Shown: positions 32,917 to 44,349 of the stretch, piece after piece
Position numbering within the stretch: the first letter of the stretch is position 1
Layout of the letters: each line of letters begins with the position of its first letter
DNA from: Boesenbergia rotunda
Lineage: Eukaryota; Streptophyta; Magnoliopsida; Zingiberales; Zingiberaceae
Reading direction: 5' to 3'
Assembly (NCBI GenBank): GCA_024364735.1
Contig: JAGFNQ010005648.1
Location: forward strand, 1 to 64,000
DNA length: 64,000 bases
The notes under the pieces: generated by a model
Database searches by the model: none
What the model was told of the DNA's origin: nothing
Seen by the model: only the letters and a program-made list of their open reading frames with translations
Program-made: the position numbers and the translations under genes

Positions 32917-33137
32917 GGAGGCGCTTGATAAGCGAGTTTAGAAGGTGGGAATGGGAATGAAATCTATTTCATTCCCATTGATGATGCTTGGTATACGGGA
33001 ATTGGAATCAAAATAAGGATATAATACCCTTGATTTCATAACTCACCCCCGGCCACTAGGTTATTACCAAACCCATAAACCCCTCAATCAAACCATTACC
33101 ATTCCCATTGCCAAATTTATACTAATTAAGCGTCCCC
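32917..33137. mobile_element. PIF/Harbinger-type MITE, 221 bp
   Basis: GGAGGCGCTTGATAAGCG at the left and ...AATTAAGCGTCCCC at the right, flanked by TCA on both sides (32914-32916 and 33138-33140). It shares its interior (ATGAAATCTATTTCATTCCC, AAACCCATAAACC) with the copy at 59993-60204 in opposite orientation. Confidence 0.8.
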
Positions 33138-33529
33138 TCATAGATTCAACCAGTTTAACCGGGGGTTAAACCGGGATATAATCAATATATAATAAAGCAT
33201 GTATTTATATAAATATATGAAACTAACAACTTGTCCAACTATTTTCTTCAAGATTAAATAACTAGGTCGAGCATGTGATATATTTTTGTCAGCAACTCAG
33301 TACGGTATTCTTGAAAAAAAAAATTAGTTTCAAAGAAAAATTCAAGTTTAAAACCATTAGATTAAGAAATTTGGATACGAATTGAAGAATCTTATTAGAA
33401 GTTAAAACTATATCACGATAATATTTGTTCATCCATAAACACTTAAGTAGGGGATACTAGTAAAGCATATGCAAAATTACACTTCCAAATATGTCATATA
33501 TTATTGTCTTTATATGCCAGCACGACGAT

Positions 33530-33650
33530 GCAAAGAGGCTGGAGACGGGGCGAGGCTAGCGGCAGCAAGGCGAGGCTAGCGGAGGCAGGGTGGCGCGGTG
33601 AGGGTGGCGGAGGCGGGGCGACGCGGCGAGAGGCTAGTGGCGGCGGTTCT
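33530..33650 (+). repeat. GC-rich short repeat
   Basis: Imperfect units GGCGAGGCTAGCGGCAG / GGCGAGGCTAGCGGAGG and GGGTGGCGCGGTG in AT-rich surroundings. Confidence 0.6.
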
Positions 33651-34064
33651 CTTGCAAGCAAACAGTAAGTTTGTTCGTTTGAGACTTTATGGTGAAAGCA
33701 AACTAGGTTTTTTACATTTTATTTTTCAATTTTTATTTTTAGTATGAAAGCAAAACTACAAAAGGGTGGAAAAAAATTCAAAAAATAAAAAATAAAATAA
33801 ATCAAGCTGGTTTGCCCTGTTTTTTCGATTTGTCCGGTTCACCGGTTCTCGACCGGTTCAGAACGGTTCGCATCCAGTTATTAATTAGCTGATTTTTAGA
33901 ATCAACTCAGACTGGAAATCTAGCAGGTTCCCGGTCCAACCGGTCGATCCGGTCCGATTTTCAAAATACTACGTATAACTCGATTATGCCGGTAAGAATT
34001 TATATTTTATTTACCTTGAGAATGGATAGAAGGGTTAATTCGATTCTATCCAAGTGGATCCTAT

Positions 34065-34478
34065 TAGGGATGGTAATTAATCGAATTTGAATAGAATTTT
34101 TTATTCTTCATATGTATTATATTTATCGGGTATTAAATCTTCATACTCATATCCATTAAAGAATCAAATATCTTCTATAATAATAATTCTTTTTTATTTC
34201 TATTCAACTATTATCATTCAGAAAAATATATTATAAATAATATCATATTAATATATATATATATGATTAAAAAAAAGATTAAATATCTATGTAATTTATT
34301 TTTAACATCAACAAAAATAGTTAGTGAGTTTAAGAAAAAAATAAATTCTTTACTATATATATATTATTTAATCAGATATTCGAGTTAAATATCGGATATT
34401 GATAGTCTCTCTATACTCTACTTCATTCGGGTCGGATGTCAGATTCTATATTCGGGTAGGAGAAAATTGTCATCCCTA
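34065..34478. mobile_element. hAT-like MITE, 414 bp
   Basis: Ends TAGGGATGGTAATT and (reverse complement) TAGGGATGACAATTTTC; the interior is AT-rich with ATCGGATATTGATA-type sequence. No convincing 8-bp duplication remains. The terminus TAGGGATGG is shared with the element at 43714-44349. Confidence 0.55.
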
Positions 34479-34528
34479 AATATTGCCACAAGCCCACTCG
34501 GGGAAAAAAAATCAACTACGGGGCGGGG

Positions 34529-34529
<1 letters not shown>

Positions 34530-34561
<32 letters not shown>
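34530..34561 (+). repeat. Homopolymer of 32 G
   Basis: An unbroken G run after GGGGCGGGGC. It could form G-quadruplex structures, and its length is unreliable in assemblies. Confidence 0.9.
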
Positions 34562-34562
<1 letters not shown>

Positions 34563-34839
34563 AAGCTCTGTCGCTCATGGCAGGTGAGGTCGTGATTGGC
34601 TCTTTATTTGATTCACCATGATGATAAAAGGTGATTCGTTCACTTTCAATGCCCTTGTCAAATTGTCACACAGTCCATACAGAGGAGATAAATCATAGGT
34701 ACTACTAGTTTGGACAATGACTAAAATATAAGGGAGAAAGACACCTCGCTTTACTAGGATTAGATCTCCAGATTTCATGATAATAATATCTCATATGTTT
34801 GCTAGCTATTAGTCTATTATGTAGAGACTATATTTGATT

Positions 34840-35605
34840 CACTATAGATAAAAAAATGATAAATCAAGTAATAGGCGAACCTGTGATGACCAATTCGGTA
34901 TGAAAGTTTTCCACTCGCCGCTAGGGTAAATCGGGAAACGCTTACAATGGGCGATCTAGAAGCCTAACATCCCAAGGTTCGCGTCCAATTTGGAGAAAAA
35001 AATTCTACAAAATGCACCGGATCGAAAAGCGAAAGTCCAAGACGACGATTAGTTACCCTACTGTTGCACTATAATCCCGAGGGCTTAATTCACTATAGAT
35101 AAAAAAAAATGATAAACCAGGTAACAGGCGAACCTGGGGCGATCGACCTGATCACACAAAAGTTTTCCACCGACCGTCAAGGTAAATCGGGAAGCGCTCA
35201 TAGTGGGCGATCTAGAAGTCCAACGTCTCAGGATTCGTGCTCCATTTGAAGGAAAAATTTCTACAAAATACATCGTAGCTAAGGATTGAACTACAAATAC
35301 TTAAGATGACGATTAGTTGCTACCGCTGGACCATAGTCTCAAAGACATTGATTCGCTATAAAAAAAATGATTAACGAGGTTGGGTAATATCGAACCTTGT
35401 GCGATTAGCCCGGCCCCACAGAAGTTTTCAATCAGACGCCAAGGTAAATTGGGAAGTGCTCGCGATAGGTGGTCTAAAAGCCCAATATCCCATAGTTCAT
35501 GCCCCATTTGAAAATTTTGTTTATAAAATATATCATAATTAGAGATCGAACTATAAATATTTTAGATGATGATTAATCATCCTTTCGTTCTACCATAGCC
35601 CCGGG
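34840..35605 (-). mobile_element. Three tandem tRNA-derived SINE-like units of about 250 bp
   Basis: Units start at about 34840, 35088 and 35343, each beginning GATTCACTATAGATAAAAA or a close variant and continuing through AAGTTTTCCAC, GTAAATCGGGAAGCGCT and GATGACGATTAGTTG. On the minus strand each starts with a tRNA-like part: TATGGTCCAGCGGTAG resembles an A box and AGTTCAATCC a B box, best in the middle unit. Units differ from each other at many positions. They are SINE-like relics arranged head to tail. Confidence 0.6.
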
Positions 35606-36526
35606 CGGAAGGGCATAAAAAGTTAAAGAAAAAGAATGCATTTCATTATTTTTTTTTCTCGCACACTAATCAAAAGAGCATCGAATACTCCATTTCATTC
35701 TGAGAATATTTTTATTGTCAATTTTATTATAGCATCTAAAGAGTAGTTGTTTTAATCGATTACATTTAATAAGGTTGAATAATCGACTCTTTCCGGAACA
35801 ACACTGTAATAATCTATTAAAATTATTACTCATCGTCATAGAAATACGTGGAATCAATAAATTGCTATAGTAATCGATTAATTTTTGTACGAAATGATTA
35901 AAAAATCTGATTGATATTTGAAAATTATTATTCTTAATTAATATAATATATTAAATTAATATTTAAAAACATAGATATAATCAAAAAATTAAATTCTAAA
36001 CCCTAAACATATATGACCAGAGTCTATGTTATTTTGGGCTCATTAGATCCATCAATTAATTTTTATCAAAATCGACAGATAAATATAAAGAATTCGAAAT
36101 GATATAGAATTAAATTTTATATGTTCATTTAATTTTTCTAATTATATTCATAGCCTCAAAAATTAATTTGATACATTATATTGAGAATAATAATTTTTTG
36201 ATCACAGGAGGTTTTTTAATCATTTTAAAAAATTATGTTCGAATCAATTGCTAATTGCTAATGAGTCAAATGAGTAGAGGGGTAAAATGAATATTAGGTA
36301 CCTGATTTAGTAATTTTAAAATTAGGGTATGTGATATTTGGAAAACTTACATACTTACACGGTTTGATAATTTGCCAATTTTAATTCGACAGACAAATTA
36401 AACAAAAATTACTTTAATTCAATGCAATAGATCGTCTGAAATCAATGCTTATTTTGTGCCGTGAGATAATGGTTCAATAATTAAACCCTCTAATAGATAA
36501 TTAAGAATTTAAATCTCAATTGTGAT
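35606..36526. other. No gene seen, AT-rich
   Basis: AT-rich non-coding DNA. It includes a loose inverted arrangement of TAATCGATTA-type sequences at about 35750-35880 and the left target duplication (36522-36526) of the next element. Confidence 0.4.
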
Positions 36527-37495
36527 TGATCCCGGCCTTGTCTACGGGTAGGTTCAGTGGCCGAGCCCGCCAGCCAGCCTGGCGCCAGGAAGGTTTGGCA
36601 GATAGGTCAGCGAAGGTATTCCCCGATGGATTCCCGAGCCCGGGAGCCCTTGAAGGCAGTACCTAGCTAGCTGGCCATGGATGGAGTCGGCCAAGCCGCT
36701 CCCCAGTCATTCAGCCAGTCGGATGAAGGGTGTCCCACGCTCCCGGGACATTCCCTGACCTAGAGTTGGGTCGTCCGTCACAATCAAACACGGGGTGATC
36801 CGTGCTCCGATAGCATCACAAGGACTGGATATCTAATAGGATCAGGCAGACTCCACTCGGCAAACCCCGACTCAGGCGTACCTTGCGCTTCTATTCTACC
36901 AGTCGGACGCGTGGCTGCTCACACTCACTAGCCTTTACCTGACTCGGTCCCCAGCACGCGGACCCACCAGTCGGCTCTCGGGGTAAGGGCTACCTCGCCC
37001 CTACGCCCCCTGGTCCCCTGTATCATCATATCCAGGGTACGACCCTGCTAACGGGGTTCTGCGCACCTTACTTATCCCTGACACTTCTCGCGATCAATCC
37101 GCCAAATCAGTACCCTCGTACTGCTCGAGCACCCCGCGCCATGCCACGCCACTCCTTGGTGCTCCCTACGAGCTGACTGTTATCATACTCTTGTCTCGTC
37201 AAGACGGACAAGGGTTGTCAACCCCCTCCCCCGGCTATATAAACTTGGCACTCCTCCCATCGTAGGTACGCGCGCGCAAGTTTTCTTACCCCTTGCCTCA
37301 TTTCAATTCAGTTCCACTATTATACTTGCGGATACTGACTTGACCGTCGAAGTGCCTGATCGGGGAAATCCCGATGGGTTTGCTAACGGTCATTGTTTTG
37401 TAGAGCCCCGCCGGCACGCTGCCAGCTCACTAGCTCGTGCCACCCGAGAGGCCATCCGACCCGTAAGATTGCCACCTCACATCGCGACAGGATCA
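36527..37495 (+). mobile_element. Tat-type gypsy solo LTR, 969 bp
   Basis: TGATCCCGGCC ... GCGACAGGATCA with inverted TGATCC/GGATCA ends, flanked by GTGAT (36522-36526) and ATGAT (37496-37500), one mismatch. It is the same family as the LTRs at 7116, 40360 and 46843. The core promoter GGCTATATAAAC is at about 37233-37244, followed by GACTTGACCGTCGAAGTGCC. No internal region remains. Its last 26 bases appear again after the N gap (38545 onward). Confidence 0.85.
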
Positions 37496-38534
37496 ATGAT
37501 GTATTTTTTCCAAGTAAGAAATGGATATAAAAATACTGGGTCATATGAATGACTTTTATAAAGAATTTTCAATCTAGTCTGATGACCATAGAAAATTTTT
37601 ATAAGAGTAAATTGGCATATGTTAGTTAAAAAAAAAAAAAAGCTTGTTTGCACATTAGTTTGTGCTTGATAGATTCTAGAATTTTATTTTTAGCATATAA
37701 GTTAATTAGCCATTTGTTGCTTGAAATTTCAAACCCACGCGAATTGATTTGTGAAATTAAACGACTGAAAATTGATTTATAAATTAATTTATACTCAAAT
37801 TTTGAGAGATCTTGTTTTGTAAGAGATCTTGTTTTTTAAGATGGTTTATCATGAAACACGTGAATGAATAGATGTTAAAGTTAAATTTTAATGGTAAGTA
37901 TTGAAAGTTGAAAATTTAGATTTAATAAAGTATAAGAATAATATATTAAATTTAAGTTTGATAATATGGGATACAAGAGAAGTTCTGATTAAATTTATTG
38001 TATTATATAAAATTGATTGGTGGATTATGATTTGAGCATAATAATAAAAGATGAAAATAATAGAGATAAAATATTAAGATAAATAGGTGAAAGAACGGAG
38101 CTTACCAAACACCCGCTCACCCGGAGTTTATTTTATTTGATTATATATAATTGTTCACCGTATCAATCTAAAATTTTGTTATCAGTCCGCGGCATTTGTA
38201 ATTTAATATTATTTATTTTTATTTTATTTAATTTTCACTAGTTAAAACCAATAATATATATAATGTCACTTTTGCGGCACAAGTTGCAAAAAGGAGAAGA
38301 AACACAATTATATAAGTAATGTCATTTTTGCAACTAAACCCTCCACTCTTCAATATTTATTATTATAATACCCAAAATATATATGTATATATATATATAT
38401 ATATATAAATTTTTTATATATAAAAAAAGACATTTAGGAGGGCATGCATTGGCACGTCCTCCCATTTTTTTAAAAATATCAATAATATTTAAATTCTTTT
38501 ATAATTTACATAATAAATATTTTAAAAATATTAA
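37470..38534 (+). repeat. 1,065-bp sequence, first copy, ending at an assembly gap
   Basis: Covers the end of the solo LTR and AT-rich flanking DNA. Every part I compared with 38545-39609 is identical, including a 14-A run (about 37628-37641) and the (AT)n near 38385. Confidence 0.9.
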
Positions 38535-38544
38535 NNNNNNNNNN
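38535..38544. other. Assembly gap, 10 N
   Basis: Ten N between two apparently identical sequences. Confidence 0.99.
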
Positions 38545-39609
38545 TGCCACCTCACATCGCGACAGGATCAATGATGTATTTTTTCCAAGTAAGAAATGGA
38601 TATAAAAATACTGGGTCATATGAATGACTTTTATAAAGAATTTTCAATCTAGTCTGATGACCATAGAAAATTTTTATAAGAGTAAATTGGCATATGTTAG
38701 TTAAAAAAAAAAAAAAGCTTGTTTGCACATTAGTTTGTGCTTGATAGATTCTAGAATTTTATTTTTAGCATATAAGTTAATTAGCCATTTGTTGCTTGAA
38801 ATTTCAAACCCACGCGAATTGATTTGTGAAATTAAACGACTGAAAATTGATTTATAAATTAATTTATACTCAAATTTTGAGAGATCTTGTTTTGTAAGAG
38901 ATCTTGTTTTTTAAGATGGTTTATCATGAAACACGTGAATGAATAGATGTTAAAGTTAAATTTTAATGGTAAGTATTGAAAGTTGAAAATTTAGATTTAA
39001 TAAAGTATAAGAATAATATATTAAATTTAAGTTTGATAATATGGGATACAAGAGAAGTTCTGATTAAATTTATTGTATTATATAAAATTGATTGGTGGAT
39101 TATGATTTGAGCATAATAATAAAAGATGAAAATAATAGAGATAAAATATTAAGATAAATAGGTGAAAGAACGGAGCTTACCAAACACCCGCTCACCCGGA
39201 GTTTATTTTATTTGATTATATATAATTGTTCACCGTATCAATCTAAAATTTTGTTATCAGTCCGCGGCATTTGTAATTTAATATTATTTATTTTTATTTT
39301 ATTTAATTTTCACTAGTTAAAACCAATAATATATATAATGTCACTTTTGCGGCACAAGTTGCAAAAAGGAGAAGAAACACAATTATATAAGTAATGTCAT
39401 TTTTGCAACTAAACCCTCCACTCTTCAATATTTATTATTATAATACCCAAAATATATATGTATATATATATATATATATATAAATTTTTTATATATAAAA
39501 AAAGACATTTAGGAGGGCATGCATTGGCACGTCCTCCCATTTTTTTAAAAATATCAATAATATTTAAATTCTTTTATAATTTACATAATAAATATTTTAA
39601 AAATATTAA
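38545..39609 (+). repeat. 1,065-bp sequence, second copy
   Basis: Begins TGCCACCTCACATCGCGACA, as at 37470, and continues without a visible difference to 39609. Only this copy goes on into new sequence. This looks like two contigs whose overlapping ends were not merged. Confidence 0.9.
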
Positions 39610-40359
39610 TTATTTAAGTATTAATCATTTAAAATTTATAAATAAAATTTTATTTATTTAATATAAAATAAAAATTAAGATGAATGAGTAAATAACATAA
39701 TCATAAATAAATGTTAATGTTAAAATAGATATTAGAGAATGAAAATGTTAATAGAATGCGTATGCGACATGCGAATCCAATGTTTTTTATGAGATGGTAG
39801 ATGTTATAACGTTCACTAATGTAGATGCCTTTAGGGTTTCGATTTTTAAGCAATTTAACCCTTCACATTTTGATTTACCACATCTACACCCCTAGGTTTG
39901 GCACGGCGAGGGTCGACGTTGGTGGGCTTTTTTATAGGGAGATACGAGCACGACAAGGGAGGCGCGACAAGGGAAGGCTGAGACCTTGCAGGGAGAGGGA
40001 AGGGGAAGTTGTGATGAAGAAGCTTCTTAGCGAGAGAGGTCACGATGAGGGAGACGCGGCAAGGCAAGGCCCAGATCTTGTAGCTTCTCGACGAGGAAGG
40101 GCGAGATCGTGTAACTTCTCAGTGAGGAAGGGAGGGTGGGTTAGGGGTTCGGTGAGGAGATTTTGACGAAGAGGAGGGATTCAAGCTGTATCAAGAGATT
40201 TTGACATAGCTTTTTTCCTCAAAAAAATATTCTTACGGCGAAGCTACCACGAGGGCAGCTCCGTAACGTCATGCAGTACAAATCCGTAGGGGAGCATTAT
40301 TGTGTGTGTGTATATTTGCTATTCTGTGGACCGCTCCTTGCGCGCCGATGCACGACCCC
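39610..40359. other. No identified gene; AG-rich patch
   Basis: AT-rich, then from about 39890 to 40170 a GA-rich patch with repeated GAGGAAGGG and CGACAAGGGAGG. The frame 39825-40166 (plus) is Arg/Gly-rich and not recognisable. CGTCCTCC-type mobile ends were not found. Confidence 0.35.
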
Positions 40360-41293
40360 TGATCCTGTCGCGCGAGGTGGCGGTCCCCCAGGGCCAAGTG
40401 GCTTCTCCCGTGGTATGAGCGTCTGAGGGGGTGGCAACGGCCTAGCGGCGATCCGGCCTAGCTCTGCAAAACAGCGACCGTCAATAAACCCGCCGGGGGT
40501 TTCCCTGGTCAGGCACTCCGACGGTCAAGTCGGTAGCCGCAGACGTGATAATGGAATTGAAATGAGGCAATAGATGAGAGAGTTCTTGCACGCATACCTG
40601 CGGTAGGGAGAGTGCCGAGTTTATATAGCCGGGGAGGACTGACAACTCTTGTCCATGATTGACGAGACAAGGGTGTAATACCTGTCAGCCCGCATGAAAG
40701 TACTAAGGAGCGGCGCGGCAAGGCGCGGGGTGCTCAGGCAGTACGATAGTGCTGGAGTGGCGGTCTGGCCGCGAGGCATGTCAGAAATGAGTAAGGTGTG
40801 TGGTATTCCGACCTCAGGGCCATATCCTGGATATGGTGACATAGGGGGCATAGGGACGGGATAGTCCATACCCCAGCACCGACCTGCAGATCCGAGTGTT
40901 GAGGACCGGGTCGGGTAAGGACCAGGGAGCGTGGGCCGCCACGCGTCCGACTGGGAGTGTTGAGGCGCAGGATGTGCCCTGGGTCGAGAGTTTACCGGGA
41001 GATGTCTGTCTGACCTTGTTGGGTATTCTGATCCTGTAGCTGATGAGCGTGAGCTGTCACGCGTCTGACTGGAGCGCACGACCTAGGTCTAGGTACGGGA
41101 AATGGCCAGGGTGGCTGGTCCAGGGGAGGCTAGGGGTTGACCCACTCGACCCTGCCCGTTGCCGGCTGAATGATGCCCCGGGAGGCTTCCGAGCTCGGGG
41201 CCCTCCCCCTGGGCGATATTCCTGCTGGAGCCTTGGGGCGCCAGGCTGGCTGGCTGAGCGGGCCATCCTTACCCGTAGGCAAGGTCGGGATCA
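40360..41293 (-). mobile_element. 3' LTR of the Tat element
   Basis: 934 bp, TGATCC...GGATCA on the plus strand. Its TATA (minus CTATATAAAC) is at about 40619-40629. It differs visibly from its partner at 46843-47795 (for example near 40370-40440 versus 46853-46920). Confidence 0.85.
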
Positions 41294-41721
41294 TAAGCAT
41301 CCCCCTCGAGTCTAGTCGAAGGAGGCGTTGAGTCCGATTGACTGGACTGTCGTCTGCTGAAGCAAGCCTGGCGCGCCAGGATAGCCCGAGCCCTTCTTGC
41401 GGCCCTCCCGGGACTTTTGATGAGCAGGCATCCTGGTCGGCCGGATATGTCACGTCGTCCATCTTTTCGCCTTCTGCTAGCCGGGATATCTGAGCAGCCT
41501 GAAATCTCATGCATTAAATGCTCGCGGTTAATGACTACTCCACGTGTCTTTTCCCCATTCCTTTTCCAAGCGACGAGGTGCTCGCCGCCTGCTCAGTGAA
41601 TGACGAGGTCGGGCGCGAGGCATTTTACTTCGTGGGCCCTTTTGGGCCCAATTGGACAGCTATAATTGACCGCCACCTCTGCTATGGCCTGCCATCGGGT
41701 GGTTCTTGTAGCCTCCACAGC

Positions 41722-41730
41722 TATATAGAT
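41722..41730 (+). promoter_or_regulatory. Possible TATA box of the antisense ORF
   Basis: TATATAGAT lies about 155 bases before the ATG of the plus-strand ORF at 41881, with a pyrimidine-rich stretch between, as in a short 5' leader. Inference from position. Confidence 0.4.
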
Positions 41731-41880
41731 AGGTTCTCACTTTTACCACCACCCCTTTACCTTTTTTACTGAGGTATTGCGCTTCTACTTCCGGCTAGGG
41801 TTGCGGCGGAACCTCTGGTCCCGACTTTCTTCTCCGACGACCCCTTTACTGGTTGGGTTTTCTTCCGTCTTTTGTTTCAC

Positions 41881-42171
41881 ATGGCTTCTTCATCTCGCGA
41901 CCCACATCCCTGGTATGTCACCGCAAGATCAGTCCTTGAACACTGCGACCTTGATGCGATTAAAGCAGAGTTTCACATTCCTTCTGACCATCTCGTGCTG
42001 CTTCCTGCTTCCTCCGATCAGCCCGCCAAGCCTCCAGCACACTACATTACCATCTCCCGAGATCATCTGCAGGCGGGGTTGCATTTCCCAATCCATCCCT
42101 TCATCGCCTCAGTTTGTCGTTACCTTTGCCTTAATCTTTCCCAGCTAACTCCCAATTCTATCCGCCTTCTC
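41881..42171 (+). pseudogene. Antisense ORF of a Tat element (Transposase_28 / putative gypsy type domain), truncated
   Basis: Lies between integrase and the 3' LTR but on the opposite strand to gag-pol. It begins MASSSRDPHPWYVTARSVLE and reaches HLQAGLHFPIHPFIASVCRY and LNLSQLTPNSIRLL. This resembles the domain named putative gypsy type transposon (Pfam Transposase_28), with the pattern F-x-AGL-R-LPLHPF and L-x-P-N-A. Tat elements such as RIRE2 and Grande are known to carry an antisense ORF here; its role is unknown. After about 97 codons it runs straight into antisense integrase sequence, so a deletion removed its C-terminal part together with the end of integrase. The longer frame to 42453 is a read-through of that junction. 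Confidence 0.7.
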
Positions 42172-43277
42172 TATGGATCGACCATTATCTTCCAACTATA
42201 TCGACTTCCTCTTCGCGCTGAACTCTTCCACAAAGGTCCTCCGTACTGCGGCTCCAGCTTGCAGACATCTCCGACGGGCTTGACTCTTTTCCAGACCAGG
42301 TCCCCCACTTGGAACGCTCTCGGTAGTACATTCCGGTCGTACTTCTGTTTCATTTTTTGCCGATACGTAAACATCCGAGCGGCTGCCTGGTCTCGAATTT
42401 CTTCGACAAGGTCCAGCTCCAGCCGTCTCCGTTCTGAGTTGTTCTCATCATAAGTTGCCCTTCGGTCGGATTCGCATCCGACCTCGACTGGGATCACCGT
42501 TTCGCTCCCATAGACCAGCTGGAAAGGTGTGCTTCCCGTGGCTTCATTGGGTGTGGTGTGAAGAGCCCATAAGACACTAGGGAGCTCATCCACCCATGTT
42601 CTCCCTGCATGGTCCAGCCTGGTCTTTAATCCTTTAAGAATTTCTCGGTTAGCTACCTCTGCCTGGCCATTGCTCTGCGGATATGCCACAGAGGTGAATG
42701 CTTGCTTGATGTCGTACTCCAAACACCACTCTTGTATCTTCCGGCCCTGGAACTGCCTTTCGTTGTCCGAGACGAGTTTATGTGGAATTTCGTATTGGCA
42801 CAGGATACTTTGCCAAAGGAATTTGATGGCAGCCGTCTCAGTGATGCGCGTTAGGGCCTCGGCTTCCATCCATTTAGAGAAATAATCCACGGCCACGAGC
42901 AAGAACTTCTTCGCCACGGCGACCGGGAAAGGCCCCATAATGTCCATGCCCCACTGATCAAACGGGCATGAGGTGGCTGAGGCCTTCATCATCTCCACAT
43001 GTCGGTGTGGAAGGTAGTGGTGCTTCTGACAAGATAAGCATGTAGAAACCAGCTTATAAGCATCCTTTTTCAGGGTGGGTCAATAGTAGCCTGCCAATAA
43101 GACTTTGCAGGGCGTTGTCCGAGCTCCAGAGTAGTTTCCGCAGACTCCCAGGTGAATTTCCCGCAGCACATAGTCTGCATCCTCCTCCCCCAGGCACTTG
43201 AGCAAGGGTCGGGCGAATGTTCTCTTGTATAATACATCTCCCACCATGGTGTACTGGACTTCCCGCTTTTTAAGCAT
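42171..43277 (-). pseudogene. Integrase of the Tat element
   Basis: The N-terminal zinc-binding part (43277-43020) has REIHLGVCGNYSGARTTPCK and, further on, CLSCQKHH; the usual first residues of the HHCC finger are only partly kept, and a TGA at 43082-43080 replaces the Trp of YYWP. The core (42998-42330) shows WGMDIMGPFP (first Asp), VSDNERQFQG (second Asp) and PQSNGQAEVANRE (Glu), the DDE triad that inserts the DNA copy. A GPY-like tail (VWKRVKP, LEPQYGGPLW) follows and then frame is lost near 42171 at the deletion joint with the antisense ORF. No chromodomain. Inactive. Confidence 0.85.
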
Positions 43278-43705
43278 TCAAGCTTCTTCTCTGTCAACCG
43301 GCACAACCCTATTCGTAAGATAGGCAATGAGCAGGGTTCTCCAGTCGGACTCAAGCTCCAGCTCGACTTGCCTTTCTATTTGCATGATTACCAGAGCTGG
43401 GCCACCCGGTTGGGGAAGCACCCAAGAGCCCACTAAGCTGGCCAATTTGGCCAACTCATCCGCCTTGAAGTTTTCCTCCCTTGGAATCTTTTGTACTTGT
43501 ACTTCTTGAAATTCGGCCTTCAATTTCTCATAAGCCTCGATGAAGGCCTGCAGTCGGTCGCTATTAACTTCAAACTGGCCGGCTACTTGCTGTGTGGCCA
43601 ACTGTGAGTCGGAATAGAGTATCACCCTGGTGGCTCCCACATGCTTGGCAGCCTGCAACCCGGATATGAGGGTCTCGTACTCCGCCTCATTATTCGTGGC
43701 CCGGT
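43278..43705 (-). pseudogene. Second (additional) RNase H of the Tat element, C-terminal part
   Basis: Minus-strand frame with ATNNEAEYE and YSDSQLATQQV, the second and third acidic catalytic sites of RNase H. IPREENFKADELAKLAS follows, with the usual final Asp region. It is the additional RNase H found between the normal RNase H and integrase in Tat elements. Its N-terminal part is on the far side of the hAT insertion (44350-44560). Confidence 0.8.
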
Positions 43706-43713
43706 ATTCCAGT

Positions 43714-44349
43714 TAGGGATGGAAATAGGCCAGGCGGCCTGTCAGGGGCCTGTGGCCTGGCCTGTATTTGGCCTGGCCTGTTTAAAAATAAAAGAATTAT
43801 CAAGCCTTTTTAAAAGCCTGTTTTTCTTATCAGGCCAGGCTTAGGCTCAATATAAAGCCTATGAGGCCTGACAGGCCGGCCTGGGCCCGTTAAAATTACA
43901 TTATACAAACCTGTTAAAATTACATTATACAAATTGTCAAAATAGAGTTTTGATCGTTAGACCTTTAAGGAGCAAACTCTTATCTACACACTACTAACCA
44001 ACACACCACAAATCTATTTTCGTTGTCATACATATTTTATATATTTACTTTTGATGGTACATATATATTTATGATATTTTTAACTAATTTGTTAAATTAG
44101 TATTTTGGATAATCGAATATTCGAATTGAATTATTATATTTTATATATTAGAAGTATTTTGGATAATCAAATTAAATTACAGGCTTTGTAAACAGGCCAC
44201 AGGCCAGGCTAGACTATTGAACAGGCCAGGCTCAGGCCTAGAATAAAGCCTATAACAGGCCACAGGCCAGGCTTAGGCCAGTTTGCTATTATACAGGCCT
44301 GGCCTGTTAAGGTGAAAGCCTGGCCTGACTTGGCCTATTTCCATCCCTA
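43714..44349. mobile_element. Non-autonomous hAT element, 636 bp, with perfect 8-bp target duplication
   Basis: Ends TAGGGATGGAAATAGGCCAG and its close inverse, flanked exactly by ATTCCAGT (43706-43713 and 44350-44357). Both subterminal regions are crowded with GGCCTG / CAGGCC units, probable transposase-binding sites; the middle is AT-rich. No coding sequence. It splits the second RNase H of the Tat element, so it arrived after that retrotransposon. Confidence 0.92.

Larger units (their letters stand above)
32872..33970. mobile_element. Degenerate terminal-inverted-repeat element with CCGGTTC-rich ends
   Basis: The left end TTTTGAGAATCGGACTGGAC and the right end (reverse complement TTTTGAAAATCGGACCGGAT) form an inverted repeat of a type common in plant genomes. 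The right part is rich in CCGGTTC / GACCGG. No target duplication was found. A Harbinger MITE (32917-33137) sits in the left part. Confidence 0.5.

Noticed and set aside
34840..35605. Possible tRNA genes
   Set aside because: Only loose A- and B-box-like motifs in repeated units; no complete cloverleaf can be formed, so SINE-like units are more likely.
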